From NCBI GenBank assembly GCA_013001595.1, contig JABDMH010000006.1, positions 1 to 40,816 on the forward strand: a stretch of 40,816 nt of DNA, given 5' to 3'. The position numbers and the translations under genes are program-made. Position 1 is the first letter of the stretch. Every line of letters begins with the position of its first letter. Source of the DNA: Saprospiraceae bacterium (GTDB lineage Bacteria > Bacteroidota > Bacteroidia > Chitinophagales > Saprospiraceae). Shown here piece by piece: positions 9,108-17,183 of the stretch. The notes below the pieces were generated by a model, which ran no database searches, had not been told where the DNA came from, and was given only the letters and a program-made list of their open reading frames with translations.

Positions 9108-9650
9108 GTGAACCATTTGATCCTCGATCTTGAAGCTACTTGCTGGGATGGTGCTCCTCCTAATGCGGAAAAGGAGATCATTGAAATCGGGGCCTTTAAG
9201 CTCAATGCCTATGGTGAAGAAATCGGAAGTTTCAACCGATTTGTAAAACCCATAGTCAATCCACAATTGTCTGCGTTCTGTAGAGATCTAACCCATATCG
9301 AACAGGCCCAAATAGATAGGGCAGAGGCGTTTCCAGATGCCATTGATCGCTTTCTTGACTGGTCAGCGTATGATGTAGACGACTTTCTGTTGGTCACTTG
9401 GGGTAAGCAGGATCTGCAGCTGCTTAGGGATGATTGTGCCCGACACGATGTACATACTGACTGGTTATCACCCCACCTTGATCTCAAAGCATCATACAAG
9501 GACTTGAAACGCTTGAAGAAACCCTTTGGCCTTTTGAAGACGCTGGATAAGGAAGGTTTTGAGTTCGAGGGACAGCATCACCGTGCCATAGATGATGCAT
9601 ACAATACTGCCAAAATCTTTTGCCGGTATATTGATGAGTGGCCGTTCTAG
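9108..9650 (+). CDS. DEDDh 3'-5' exonuclease (KapD/ERI1-like)
   Basis: Exonuclease-domain protein. Motif I DLEATCW gives the first Asp and Glu, the Exo II Asp is in TWGKQD, and HHRAIDDAYNTAK gives the Exo III His and Asp, so the DEDDh set is complete. Relatives trim the 3' ends of RNA or single-stranded DNA; the substrate here is unknown. I prefer the GTG at 9108, preceded by AGGA: family members begin directly at the first beta strand (here VNHLILDLEAT), and 180 aa is the usual length. The ATG at 9015, which overlaps the acyltransferase stop, would add 31 residues of unfamiliar sequence. Same strand as engB and the acyltransferase, so probably one operon. Confidence 0.85.
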   Translation: MNHLILDLEATCWDGAPPNAEKEIIEIGAFKLNAYGEEIGSFNRFVKPIVNPQLSAFCRDLTHIEQAQIDRAEAFPDAIDRFLDWSAYDVDDFLLVTWGKQDLQLLRDDCARHDVHTDWLSPHLDLKASYKDLKRLKKPFGLLKTLDKEGFEFEGQHHRAIDDAYNTAKIFCRYIDEWPF

Positions 9651-9772
9651 TGTATACCTTTTTTTTGATCGATTGCATTTCCTGATAAAAGTTCGAGTGC
9701 TTTTCGCTGGGTGTCTAACCTGAAGTAGTTGGTCCAAATCAATCTGGCGATGCCAGGAGAAAATTATACACG

Positions 9773-9780
9773 TATATTTG
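9773..9780 (+). promoter_or_regulatory. Candidate -7 box TATATTTG
   Basis: TATATTTG matches the Bacteroidota -7 consensus TAnnTTTG and lies 78 nt before the ATG at 9859. No TTTG is present 19-21 nt upstream, so the call is weak. Confidence 0.3.
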
Positions 9781-9858
9781 TGCCCTCAACGCATTGAATG
9801 TGTTGAATTTGAAAAAAAAGACACACACCTCAAGATTAATAAACAAGTAACCAATAGT

Positions 9859-10575
9859 ATGGCTTTTCCACAAAAATTGTACATAATCCTGGCCTTATTA
9901 CTCACCTACCACATTACTTCCGCCCAATCAATGGATAAGGGCGTTATCAAAATGGAGCTGGTGGATGTTAAAGTTTCTAAACCTGAAATGCAACAGATGG
10001 TGGGGGCAATGAAGGGATCAACACAGGAAATCTCTTTCGATAAGAGCAAGCAAAAGGTAGTGATGGATATGATGGGAGGAATGATGAAAATTCAAATGTA
10101 TCAAGATTTCGACGATCAGACCATGGTTAACTATATGGATATGATGGGCCAGAAAATAAAAACTTCGATTTCCTCAGAAGAATTGGAGAAGCAAAAAAAA
10201 GCTTCAGAAGAAATGATGGGTGATTCAAAAGTAGTTTATGACAAGTCCGATACAAAAGAAATCCTTGGATACACCTGTCACAAGGCCTCTTTGGAGACCT
10301 CAGCACAAGGCAACAAGCTTTCAATGACTTTTTATGTGACCGACGATATTCAAGTACCTCAGGCATTCATCCAGAATGTAAATCACATTAACCTCAAAGG
10401 CACACCTTTGCAGTGGGAATTGGATGCAGGACAGATGCAAATGACCTATGAGGCAAAAGAGATTTCCGAAAAGGTTGCTGATGACTTTTTTGCGAAGCCA
10501 AGTGGTGACTACAAAGAAATGTCCATGGAACAATTGCAACAAATGGGCGTGGGTGGTGGCCAGATGGGATTTTAG
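9859..10575 (+). CDS. Secreted Met-rich protein, DUF4412/GLPGLI-like
   Basis: From the ATG at 9859 the protein is 238 aa with a signal peptide (MAFPQKLYIILALLL..TSAQ). A longer frame from 9778 would put 27 unrelated residues before the signal peptide, so it is rejected. The mature part has the DUF4412/GLPGLI look: a strand-rich start (VIKMELVDVKV), then EILGYTCHKASLET and a C-terminal helix. It is unusually rich in Met (for example DMMGGMMKIQMYQ and MVNYMDMMGQK), also near the C-terminus (MEQLQQMGVGGGQMGF). Probably periplasmic; function unknown, and metal binding by the Met clusters is only a guess. It converges with the sugar dehydrogenase with just 11 bp between stops. Confidence 0.75.
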   Translation: MAFPQKLYIILALLLTYHITSAQSMDKGVIKMELVDVKVSKPEMQQMVGAMKGSTQEISFDKSKQKVVMDMMGGMMKIQMYQDFDDQTMVNYMDMMGQKIKTSISSEELEKQKKASEEMMGDSKVVYDKSDTKEILGYTCHKASLETSAQGNKLSMTFYVTDDIQVPQAFIQNVNHINLKGTPLQWELDAGQMQMTYEAKEISEKVADDFFAKPSGDYKEMSMEQLQQMGVGGGQMGF

Positions 10576-10586
10576 CGATTATAGGC

Positions 10587-11711
10587 CTACCTGACTTCAG
10601 GAATCAGTTTGAACAAGCCTTTGCCCTCCACAGAGGCATAAATATAGCCATCGGGTCCTTGTCTGACCGTACGCACTCTTCCTATGTCCTCCACCACTTT
10701 TTCATGAGCAACGATCGTTTCTCCATCGATGGTACATCGGTGTATGTAGTTGAATTTTAGGGAACCAATCAATACACTACCTTGCCATTCTGGATAAATA
10801 TCACTGTCTACAAAGGTCATCCCACAGGGAGCGATGGAGGGAACCCAATAATAGCTGGGTTGTTCCATTCCTTCTCTTTCAGTTTCTTTAGTAATGATCG
10901 TGCCACTGTAATTTCGACCATAGGTGATAACCGGCCATCCATAATTATTGCCTGCTCGAATGACATTCAATTCGTCACCGCCTTTGGGTCCATGTTCATG
11001 AGACCACAGTAGTCCTGTGCTTTTCTGGAGGGCTAGCCCCTGAGGATTGCGATGTCCGTAGCTGAAAATCGAGGAGACTGCCGAAGCTTGCCCTACAAAT
11101 GGATTGTCTGTGGGAATGGTTCCATCGTCATGAATACGATGTATCTTCCCGTTGCTGTTGTCCAGAGTCTGGGGGTTTTCATCGCGTGCACCTCGGTCAC
11201 CAACCGAGATATATAGGAATCCTTCGGTATCAAATTCTAGCCTACCTCCCCAATGTTGTCCTTTTCTACTCACTGGACTGGCTTTAAAAATAACTGAGAA
11301 GTCTGTTAAAGTGTGATCGGAAAGGCGCGCTCTAGCTACCGTTGTGTTACCTCCTTTCTGATTATTCGTTGAAAAACCGTACGAGAGATAGATCCAGCCA
11401 TTTTCTTCGTAGTTAGGGTGTAATTCAAGATCCATCAAACCACCTTGACCACGTACATAGATGTCAGGAAGACCGGCAATCGGTTGAGGATTCTTTACGC
11501 CGTCAATGACATGATATAGCTCTCCGGTCTTTTCGGTGACCAACATCGAACCATCCGGTAAGAACAAGAAACTCCAAGGATTATTGAAATCCGTATTGAT
11601 CGGCTCGTAAGAAATCTGCAATGGTGATGAGGGAAAATCAATATCCTGGGAGCAGCTGAGCATCGGAAGCATGAGTAGACTGAAAACGATGTAAGGAAGT
11701 GCTTTATTCAT
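10587..11711 (-). CDS. PQQ-dependent sugar (aldose) dehydrogenase lipoprotein
   Basis: A 374-aa member of the soluble glucose/aldose sugar dehydrogenase family (YliI/Asd-like beta-propeller). The N-terminus MNKALPY..MLSCSQ looks like a lipoprotein signal with Cys about residue 20. Family hallmarks are NPWSFLFLPDGSMLVTEK, GQGGLMDLELHPNY, GQHWGGRLEFD, YGHRNPQGLAL, SHEHGPKGGDELN and NYGWPVITYG, and the chain ends with a complete last blade (GPDGYIYASVEGKGLFKL). It should oxidise aldoses in the periplasm with pyrroloquinoline quinone as cofactor. No PQQ synthesis genes lie in the window, so the cofactor may be imported or made elsewhere. Confidence 0.9.
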   Translation of the reverse strand: MNKALPYIVFSLLMLPMLSCSQDIDFPSSPLQISYEPINTDFNNPWSFLFLPDGSMLVTEKTGELYHVIDGVKNPQPIAGLPDIYVRGQGGLMDLELHPNYEENGWIYLSYGFSTNNQKGGNTTVARARLSDHTLTDFSVIFKASPVSRKGQHWGGRLEFDTEGFLYISVGDRGARDENPQTLDNSNGKIHRIHDDGTIPTDNPFVGQASAVSSIFSYGHRNPQGLALQKSTGLLWSHEHGPKGGDELNVIRAGNNYGWPVITYGRNYSGTIITKETEREGMEQPSYYWVPSIAPCGMTFVDSDIYPEWQGSVLIGSLKFNYIHRCTIDGETIVAHEKVVEDIGRVRTVRQGPDGYIYASVEGKGLFKLIPEVR

Positions 11712-11915
11712 CTGCCAAAGTTTTATATCAGATTATACGAGGGCTAAAAGTACATATTCTAATATCATCTGAATTATAAAGTTCATCACCTGTCCTAAAG
11801 AATTCGAAACTCCTTATTTCTATTGGAAAGGGTCGATAATGAGTGCTCCCAGTTTATATTTTTCTTTCGATTAACCATTGAAATTTGTCGAGCTTTGTAA
11901 CCAAATGGATAGTCA

Positions 11916-12785
11916 GTGAATAGATATTATGTTAGGCTTCTTTTTCGAGTAGCGATGGTACTCATATTGGGATTTTTATGGTGGTACGAACCATATCAAG
12001 ATCCATCATCGACATTTAGCCAATTCAGTGTTAGGATTGTTGAGTTTCTACTCTTTGCGGTGGGATTAAATTTGGCCCTATCCATCATTATTTTAATCTA
12101 CCGAAGGAGGAAAAAGATGGGACTCACTGAGGAAAACAATCTGACTTTCGGAGCGGAAAACATCTACGGAATTGTCATCACTTTCACGTTTATCGCTTTT
12201 TTACTGAGTCTGTGGGGAATCGACTTCAAGACTCTTTTTACATCACTCAGTATTGTCGCTGCAGCCATCGCCATCGTGTCGAAAGATTTCGTATCTCCTG
12301 TCATTGGTGGACTAATCGTAGCCATTTCCAAAGATCTAAGTATTGGTGATATTGTTCGAGTAGGGGAGCATCGGGGTAAGATCGTAGACCTAAGCTTGAC
12401 AAAGATTGCGCTTCTCAATGAGGACAATGACCGGATCTATATCCCCAATGACAAGGCCTACCTGAGCGAGATTATTAATTATTCACGTGGTGACCTGCAT
12501 AGGGTGAGTGTTCCTTTTGAACTTGATCCCAGTTCGATTGGTACCATTGAAGAATTGGAATCGAACCTTAAAAAGGCGTTGATTGCTTATAGAGATGAAA
12601 TTGTTCAAGATTCTTTCACTTTGAGAATTGTGGAGATACGAAAAGATGCAGTAGCACTGAAGTTTCAATATACGCTAGAGCGAATTGATTTAGAGATAGA
12701 AAAGGAGATCAAGCGTCGGACCGTACGAAGAGTATTGAATTACATTACCAATCGATCTCTAGCCAATGGAGAAGATAAACCTTAG
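11916..12785 (+). CDS. MscS-family mechanosensitive ion channel
   Basis: A 289-aa inner-membrane channel. Transmembrane segments lie near residues 8-25, 36-58 and 72-95, followed by the pore-lining TM3 (TSLSIVAAAIAIVSKDFVSP) and then the beta domain VGGLIV..ISIGDIVRVGEHRGKI-like stretch with IPNDKAYLSEIINYSRG, typical of small MscS proteins. The C-terminal third is the alpha/beta cytoplasmic domain. It should open under membrane tension to release solutes during osmotic downshock. The start is a GTG at 11916. Its TAG stop is immediately followed by the ATG of the SUKH gene with no spacer, which implies coupled translation. Confidence 0.9.
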   Translation: MNRYYVRLLFRVAMVLILGFLWWYEPYQDPSSTFSQFSVRIVEFLLFAVGLNLALSIIILIYRRRKKMGLTEENNLTFGAENIYGIVITFTFIAFLLSLWGIDFKTLFTSLSIVAAAIAIVSKDFVSPVIGGLIVAISKDLSIGDIVRVGEHRGKIVDLSLTKIALLNEDNDRIYIPNDKAYLSEIINYSRGDLHRVSVPFELDPSSIGTIEELESNLKKALIAYRDEIVQDSFTLRIVEIRKDAVALKFQYTLERIDLEIEKEIKRRTVRRVLNYITNRSLANGEDKP

Positions 12786-13355
12786 ATGATGGAGTTTAAA
12801 GGTGTAACATATATGCCCAATCCAGTTCAAGGCATTGATCAAAGCATATGGAACTTACTGCCCAAGGATGTTCAGCAGTTTTATGATATCGTCAATGGTA
12901 TTGTAGCATTCAATGGTGGTCTACATATTAGGGGACTGGGTACAAAGCCAGCATGGCATGATCTAGCAAAGTATTGGCAGGGAGATATGGCCTTGCACGA
13001 GGTCTATGCGGAGTTAAGCCCTTCAGATATTCCATTTGCCCAAGACTGCCTGGGTGATCAATATTTCATTCGTGTTGGAACGGTGTGGAACTTGATGAGC
13101 GAAACAGGGGATGTTGAGGATCTTGAGCTGGAGTTTGATGAATTTATTTCAGAATGCTTGAGAGACCCGGTAGAATTTCTTTCGCTAGAACCTTTGGTCA
13201 GTTTTATGGATGGAGGTGGCTCCTTGCAACCTGGGCATTTGCTCAAGGTAGATCCACCATTTATTGAAGAGTCGACATCATACCAATTGACTACTTCTGA
13301 AGTGGATCAACAGTTACTTGCGCTATTTGAAATTTATAGACATCAGATGAGATAA
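12786..13355 (+). CDS. SMI1/KNR4 (SUKH) family protein
   Basis: A 189-aa soluble protein. LPKDVQQFYDIVNGIVAFNGGLHIRG is a typical SUKH N-terminal half, followed by FAQDCLGDQYFIR, the conserved Gly-Asp-hydrophobic strand of the family, and by VEFLSLEPL. SUKH proteins act as immunity proteins for nuclease toxins in many bacteria, but many chromosomal ones have no toxin partner and unknown roles. Here no toxin is adjacent; the gene abuts the MscS channel (zero-nt spacing), which is unusual. ATG at 12786 or 12789 could start translation. Confidence 0.75.
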   Translation: MMEFKGVTYMPNPVQGIDQSIWNLLPKDVQQFYDIVNGIVAFNGGLHIRGLGTKPAWHDLAKYWQGDMALHEVYAELSPSDIPFAQDCLGDQYFIRVGTVWNLMSETGDVEDLELEFDEFISECLRDPVEFLSLEPLVSFMDGGGSLQPGHLLKVDPPFIEESTSYQLTTSEVDQQLLALFEIYRHQMR

Positions 13356-13407
13356 TACGTAACTTTCTTTAGCAAAGGATGTTAGAAAAGAAAATCTGTC
13401 ATATTAA

Positions 13408-13839
13408 ATGATTTACAATATAACGTATGAGAAAAAGGAGGACATTGAGAAGATCGATGCTTCATTAGGATCACCCTATGGTCTTCTTAGTCGTTTGAAA
13501 ATGGGAGGAATCGGTTCGGAGAAAATGAACATCGTTGACGCCAGTCCATTGATAGAAGGCCTTCTGCAATATGAGGATCAGCCCAACTATTGCAACATTG
13601 AATTGAGGCCTAGGGGTGTGCTTGTGCGTTTCAAGTATAGAGCCGAAATGTACGGTTGGGCTATACCTTTTGCAAAATTATCGGTGTATAAATCTGAAGG
13701 CACCTACCGAATCTACGGGGACGCCGAATTTATTAAAGTGACGAAAATGCTGAATAGCAATGCGCTGAGGCAATTTATGGACAAGTTATTGGCGAAGCGT
13801 GTAGAATACCTTGCTTCCATTTCTGGGCCATTCGACTGA
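13408..13839 (+). CDS. Hypothetical 143-aa protein
   Basis: A soluble, charged protein with no signal peptide or membrane segment. The ATG at 13408 opens MIYNITYEKKEDIEKIDASLGSP-like sequence; the middle has strand-like NIELRPRGVLVRFKYRAEMYGWAIPF, suggesting a small alpha/beta fold. I do not recognise the family. It lies 52 nt after the SUKH gene in the same direction and may belong to the same transcript, then meets the DUF4382 gene tail to tail. Confidence 0.65.
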   Translation: MIYNITYEKKEDIEKIDASLGSPYGLLSRLKMGGIGSEKMNIVDASPLIEGLLQYEDQPNYCNIELRPRGVLVRFKYRAEMYGWAIPFAKLSVYKSEGTYRIYGDAEFIKVTKMLNSNALRQFMDKLLAKRVEYLASISGPFD

Positions 13840-13873
13840 ATAGGGTGATTTTGAGTCATTTGAGGATGATAAA

Positions 13874-13907
13874 TCCAGCACCACCCAGATTTTTTGGCAA
13901 TGCTGGA
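13874..13907. terminator. Candidate bidirectional terminator hairpin
   Basis: TCCAGCA (13874-13880) pairs with TGCTGGA (13901-13907) around a 20-nt loop that contains a T run (13890-13895). It lies between two convergent genes ending at 13839 and 13919, where a shared terminator is expected. There is no clean U tract on either side. Confidence 0.35.
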
Positions 13908-13918
13908 ATTATCGAGAT

Positions 13919-14884
13919 CTATTGAAGTAGACCATTGGTATTAACAGCGATGGCAACGGTGTTCTTTGCTTCCACATTAACATCTTTCAATAGATATCCG
14001 GCTGTGCTCTTTGCATCAAGTAGGCCCAAATAGCTTAAATCCTGATTTTGTTGGTCGTTTTCATATACGGCGAAGATTAGTTCGTAACTGCCGCGAGGCA
14101 GGAAGGCTAGGGTAAAACTTCCATCAGCTTTTATAGATGAACTATTTATGGCATTTTGAAAATACAGTCCGTTTGATGCAGAGGTAGTGGTTTCGCTTGC
14201 AGCAATAAATGAACCACTACTATAAGCAAAAACAAGTACTTTGTCATTGCTGTGATTGCCCAAGTCAATGACCCCTTCAATGGTTCCGGTGAGCTCCCCA
14301 TTGACGACACGTATTGCCATGGGGATGTCTCGATCATCAATCAATTGATATTTAACGGCCAGATTGGTAGTATCCGCTTTAACTAGTTTTCTGAGGTCAA
14401 AATCAATCGTAAGATCAGCAGACACGTCTTCAGTGATGTTAATGTCTGCGTTGGGTAACGTGATATTTTTTAGGAGATCCGGGCTTGCCGCTAAATTGTG
14501 TTTTTTGCCATCCACGGTAGATATATAACAACCCGGAATACCTCCCTGCGCATCTTGTTGAATATCTAAAATTAATTCCAGATGTTGATATGATCCTACA
14601 GGTACGGGATAGATGCCCAGTTTTTTTGTATTGCCATTTTGGTAGGCCAAAAGGTCTATGGTCACTTTGTTTACCAGCAGGTTCGTGTCACCATTGAGCT
14701 TAATTCCTGCAATCGTAATGAAAGCGCCAGTGATTTCCGGATTGTCAATGGGAGCATCAGTAACACTGATGTCAATAAGACCTGTTTGAATGGAAACGAC
14801 ATCAGACTCTTTGTCGCAGCCCACATGTAAAAAAGCAGTACTGATGAGGCATAGGAATGCCCCTAAATGAAGTGTAAGTTTCAT
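13919..14884 (-). CDS. DUF4382-domain lipoprotein
   Basis: A 321-aa protein with a lipoprotein-type signal (FLCLISTAFLHVGC, Cys 23). The mature part begins with GLIDISVTDAPIDNPEITGAF, the DUF4382 signature (strand then TDAP), followed by VTIDLLAYQNG and VGSYQHLELIL, consistent with an immunoglobulin-like beta sandwich. The C-terminal half (TGTIEGVIDLG.., GSFTLAFLPRGSYEL) resembles a carboxypeptidase-regulatory-like domain. It is probably anchored in the outer membrane. Role unknown; such proteins are common in marine Bacteroidota. Confidence 0.85.
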   Translation of the reverse strand: MKLTLHLGAFLCLISTAFLHVGCDKESDVVSIQTGLIDISVTDAPIDNPEITGAFITIAGIKLNGDTNLLVNKVTIDLLAYQNGNTKKLGIYPVPVGSYQHLELILDIQQDAQGGIPGCYISTVDGKKHNLAASPDLLKNITLPNADINITEDVSADLTIDFDLRKLVKADTTNLAVKYQLIDDRDIPMAIRVVNGELTGTIEGVIDLGNHSNDKVLVFAYSSGSFIAASETTTSASNGLYFQNAINSSSIKADGSFTLAFLPRGSYELIFAVYENDQQNQDLSYLGLLDAKSTAGYLLKDVNVEAKNTVAIAVNTNGLLQ

Positions 14885-15251
14885 AGGTAAATTAGTTTAG
14901 TCTCAATAAATAAGGAAAGCTACCTTGAAAACCTATTTAACATAGGATGTAGCAATATACAATAGACGTGCTTCGAATAGCTCAGATTTTTAAGATGGTT
15001 CTATAACGGGTCTTACTTGTTGTTATTGTACTTATTAGACTAAAATATTATGTGAGGTCATTTATGCACTAATAGAGATAGACTTTCGATGTGGAACAAG
15101 ACCACCCACTATTCCTTACGAAATACAACTTTCCCCATGCCAGGTAGAAACCAGACATTCCGATCTGCTAGATGTTCTCCTAAATAAAAAGGGGCTTTAT
15201 CCTTTTATTTGACCATCATAAGCTGGCATAAACTTCATAAAATTTTATTTC
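14885..15251. other. Intergenic region between divergent DUF4382 and CBS genes
   Basis: No coding frame is convincing. It holds an A/T-rich hairpin: AAATAAAAAGG (15182-15192) pairs with CCTTTTATTT (15201-15210), one bulged A, loop GGCTTTAT. Its T-rich right arm resembles a terminator, but no gene runs into it from the left. Confidence 0.3.
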
Positions 15252-15284
15252 TTTGACCACAAGGAAGAACGAGGGATAGATTTG
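15252..15284 (+). promoter_or_regulatory. Bacteroidota housekeeping promoter of the CBS gene
   Basis: TTTG (15252-15255), a 21-nt spacer, then TAGATTTG (15277-15284) match the known Bacteroidota primary sigma-factor consensus TTTG-N19-21-TAnnTTTG exactly. Transcription should begin near 15290, giving a leader of about 25 nt before the ATG at 15315. Confidence 0.7.
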
Positions 15285-15314
15285 ACGCTACTAAACATTG
15301 AGATTAACATATAT

Positions 15315-15731
15315 ATGATCACGGAAATCAGCTTACATAAAGTAATGACCAGCAATGTGGTCACAGTGGAAAGCACTGACCTTATTTGGGACGTTGAGCG
15401 GATCTTTAGCATCAACCATCTACGCCATGCTCCGGTCTGTGAGGGCAGGGAAGTAGTTGGCATGATAAGCTTAATTGATCTGCGATATCATCTCGAAGAA
15501 TCGAAAAAGGAATATCTATCCACTCAGGTTGCATCAAAGTTGACTGCCAGAGAAATGATGGCTGTAGATCCGATCACTGTACAAAGTGATCAGACAATAA
15601 AGGAAGCTGCACAACTCTTTACCGCAAATGAATTTCATGCCATACCCGTTCTGGAAGGCAAGTCACTGGTTGGTATCATTTCCACCACCGACGTCATTTC
15701 CTTTTTGATCGATGCCATTGAGAGGGAATAG
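15315..15731 (+). CDS. Tandem CBS-domain protein
   Basis: A 138-aa stand-alone Bateman module. CBS1 covers about residues 7-62 (VMTSNVVTVES, then HAPVCEGREVVGMISLIDL) and CBS2 about 77-135 (EMMAVDPITVQSD, then HAIPVLEGKSLVGIISTTDVI). Such modules bind adenine nucleotides (AMP, ATP, SAM or c-di-AMP) and usually act as energy sensors or regulators. There is no output domain, so the target is unknown. I chose the ATG at 15315 because it starts at the first CBS strand and lies just downstream of a good promoter; the TTG at 15282 overlaps the promoter. Confidence 0.9.
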   Translation: MITEISLHKVMTSNVVTVESTDLIWDVERIFSINHLRHAPVCEGREVVGMISLIDLRYHLEESKKEYLSTQVASKLTAREMMAVDPITVQSDQTIKEAAQLFTANEFHAIPVLEGKSLVGIISTTDVISFLIDAIERE

Positions 15732-16547
15732 GACCTATAGTTAAACAGCCAATTGAGACAAATAGGATTATGATGGTAGAGTAGGAGGGGCTCTACAACC
15801 ATTGTGAGCTTTCGTGTTTTGATATACCTTGTCAGGCTCGACCATGATTTTTCATGAATGCAATTGTTCTTAATGTTTAAAGTCAGAATCGGAAATGCTG
15901 CGACATCACAGATTATCAGATTGATGAGCGTGAGGCTTGAAAAGATGCCTCGAGCTAGCAAGAGCTAGTAAAAGATATTTTTTATGGTATTCATTTTTGT
16001 TAAAATATTCTGCTATATTTAAATACTTCGGAAATTCCTCAGTTTGAATGTAAATGAGTTGCAGTGGAATATTTTCTGAAGTAAACAGGAGTGAGTAATC
16101 GGATTAGTACGTTCAGGACAGTGTTCCCTAATCAGATTTGTTAGTCACTGACTTCCATCTTTCCATATCCCTAAACTTGTAAGGTTGCAATGTTCCGTGA
16201 GTTTGCCCATCTAACTGTTGTCTATTTTTTAGCTGTGACGCATTGAGTATCAGAGGTGCAGGATGAAAAAAAGATTGGTTTATTTTGAGAAGAGCAGCAT
16301 CCCATTGCTACAACATTAATCGTCTGCTAAAAAAGTAGAGTAAGATATTTTCTGCCTAGCTACGTGAAAGAAAAAGGCAGATACAGGGGAGAATTAATGC
16401 TGATATACTGAGATTTAGTAAAAGCCAACTCTGTGAATTAATCACTGGAGAAATTGAGACCGGCTTGTTGTGCCCTGAGCATTAACAACAGCATGATTTT
16501 AAGTGATATTGAAAAACTATTTTTTTAACCAATTTCAAATCTGAATT
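15732..16547. other. 816-bp intergenic region without a recognised gene
   Basis: All frames are broken by frequent stops and nothing protein-like stands out. A small hairpin CTAGC-AAGA-GCTAG (about 15954-15967) followed by a T-rich stretch could end the CBS transcript. Base composition is more A/T-rich toward 16000-16100. No tRNA or known riboswitch is seen. Confidence 0.35.
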
Positions 16548-16853
16548 ATGAAATTTATGTTGACTTGGAGAGTTCACGATGCTCAAAGACAAAATGCGCT
16601 TGCAGGTTTTTCTCAAATGACTGCGGCTGACGATGCTGCAGATATGGGAAGTAATATCAAGCTTATTGGCAGATGGCACGATGTTGCTGCATTCACCGGT
16701 GTGGCAATATACGAGACTGATGATGCTGCTGCCATGGCTAAGTGGGCCTTGAATTGGAACAGCATAATGGACTGCACAGTGACCCCTGTGCTTGATGATG
16801 AGGAAACTCGTGCAATTGGACTGGAAAGAGTGAAAGCAGCACAGGCAGGCTAA
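16548..16853 (+). CDS. DUF3303 family protein
   Basis: A 101-aa protein whose opening MKFMLTWRVHDAQRQNALAGF, followed by GSNIKLIGRWHDVAAFTGVAIYETDDAAAMAKWALNWN and a Val-Thr-Pro-Val strand, matches the small alpha/beta-barrel-like DUF3303 family (ferredoxin-like, dimeric by analogy). The biochemical role of the family is not established. It is monocistronic: a long non-coding stretch precedes it and a hairpin terminator follows directly. Confidence 0.85.
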   Translation: MKFMLTWRVHDAQRQNALAGFSQMTAADDAADMGSNIKLIGRWHDVAAFTGVAIYETDDAAAMAKWALNWNSIMDCTVTPVLDDEETRAIGLERVKAAQAG

Positions 16854-16860
16854 ATTAAGC

Positions 16861-16890
16861 AGAGAGGCATCTCACTGTAGATGCTTCTCT
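16861..16890 (+). terminator. Hairpin terminator of the DUF3303 gene
   Basis: A 12-bp stem (16861-16872 with 16879-16890, one G-T pair) closes a 6-nt loop CACTGT only 7 nt after the stop codon; a moderately T-rich stretch follows. Position and strength fit a transcription terminator. Confidence 0.55.
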
Positions 16891-16960
16891 CATTCCTTGG
16901 TTCTTTCGAAAGATGCATTTAAGGTCATTGCCACCGTATGAATAATCTATTAAAACTCGA

Positions 16961-16999
16961 GATCGACCATACTAAATCATGATTTAGAAATGGTCGATC
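16961..16999. repeat. 39-bp near-perfect palindrome
   Basis: GATCGACCAT (16961-16970) is repeated inverted as ATGGTCGATC (16990-16999). Between them CTAAATCATGATTTAG (16972-16987) is itself a perfect 16-bp palindrome; only one base on the left and two on the right interrupt the symmetry. It lies between the DUF3303 terminator and the large cytochrome gene, about 185 nt before the ATG at 17184. It may be an operator, a strong RNA hairpin, or a second terminator. Confidence 0.75.
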
Positions 17000-17183
17000 A
17001 AAAGTTATTTAATGAACAAGGCTGGATGTATATACCCTTGATGGATGCTAACATATAACTGATGAGTTGATTCTCTTTTGCGATTGGTATCTTGGGGCAG
17101 GACAAAAGATCATTGCTTTGAATTTGCCGAAAGATAAGATCATCGACCTTAATTGGCAGATAGGTCGATTCAATGTTCAAGCA

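Noticed and set aside
15201-15230. TGACCATCATAA upstream of the CBS gene as a sixth operator
   Set aside because: One half-site is wrong and no -7 box lies 23 nt downstream; a full housekeeping promoter is present instead.
16279-16340. Short ATG frame (18 codons) before the DUF3303 gene
   Set aside because: Too short and without any coding evidence.
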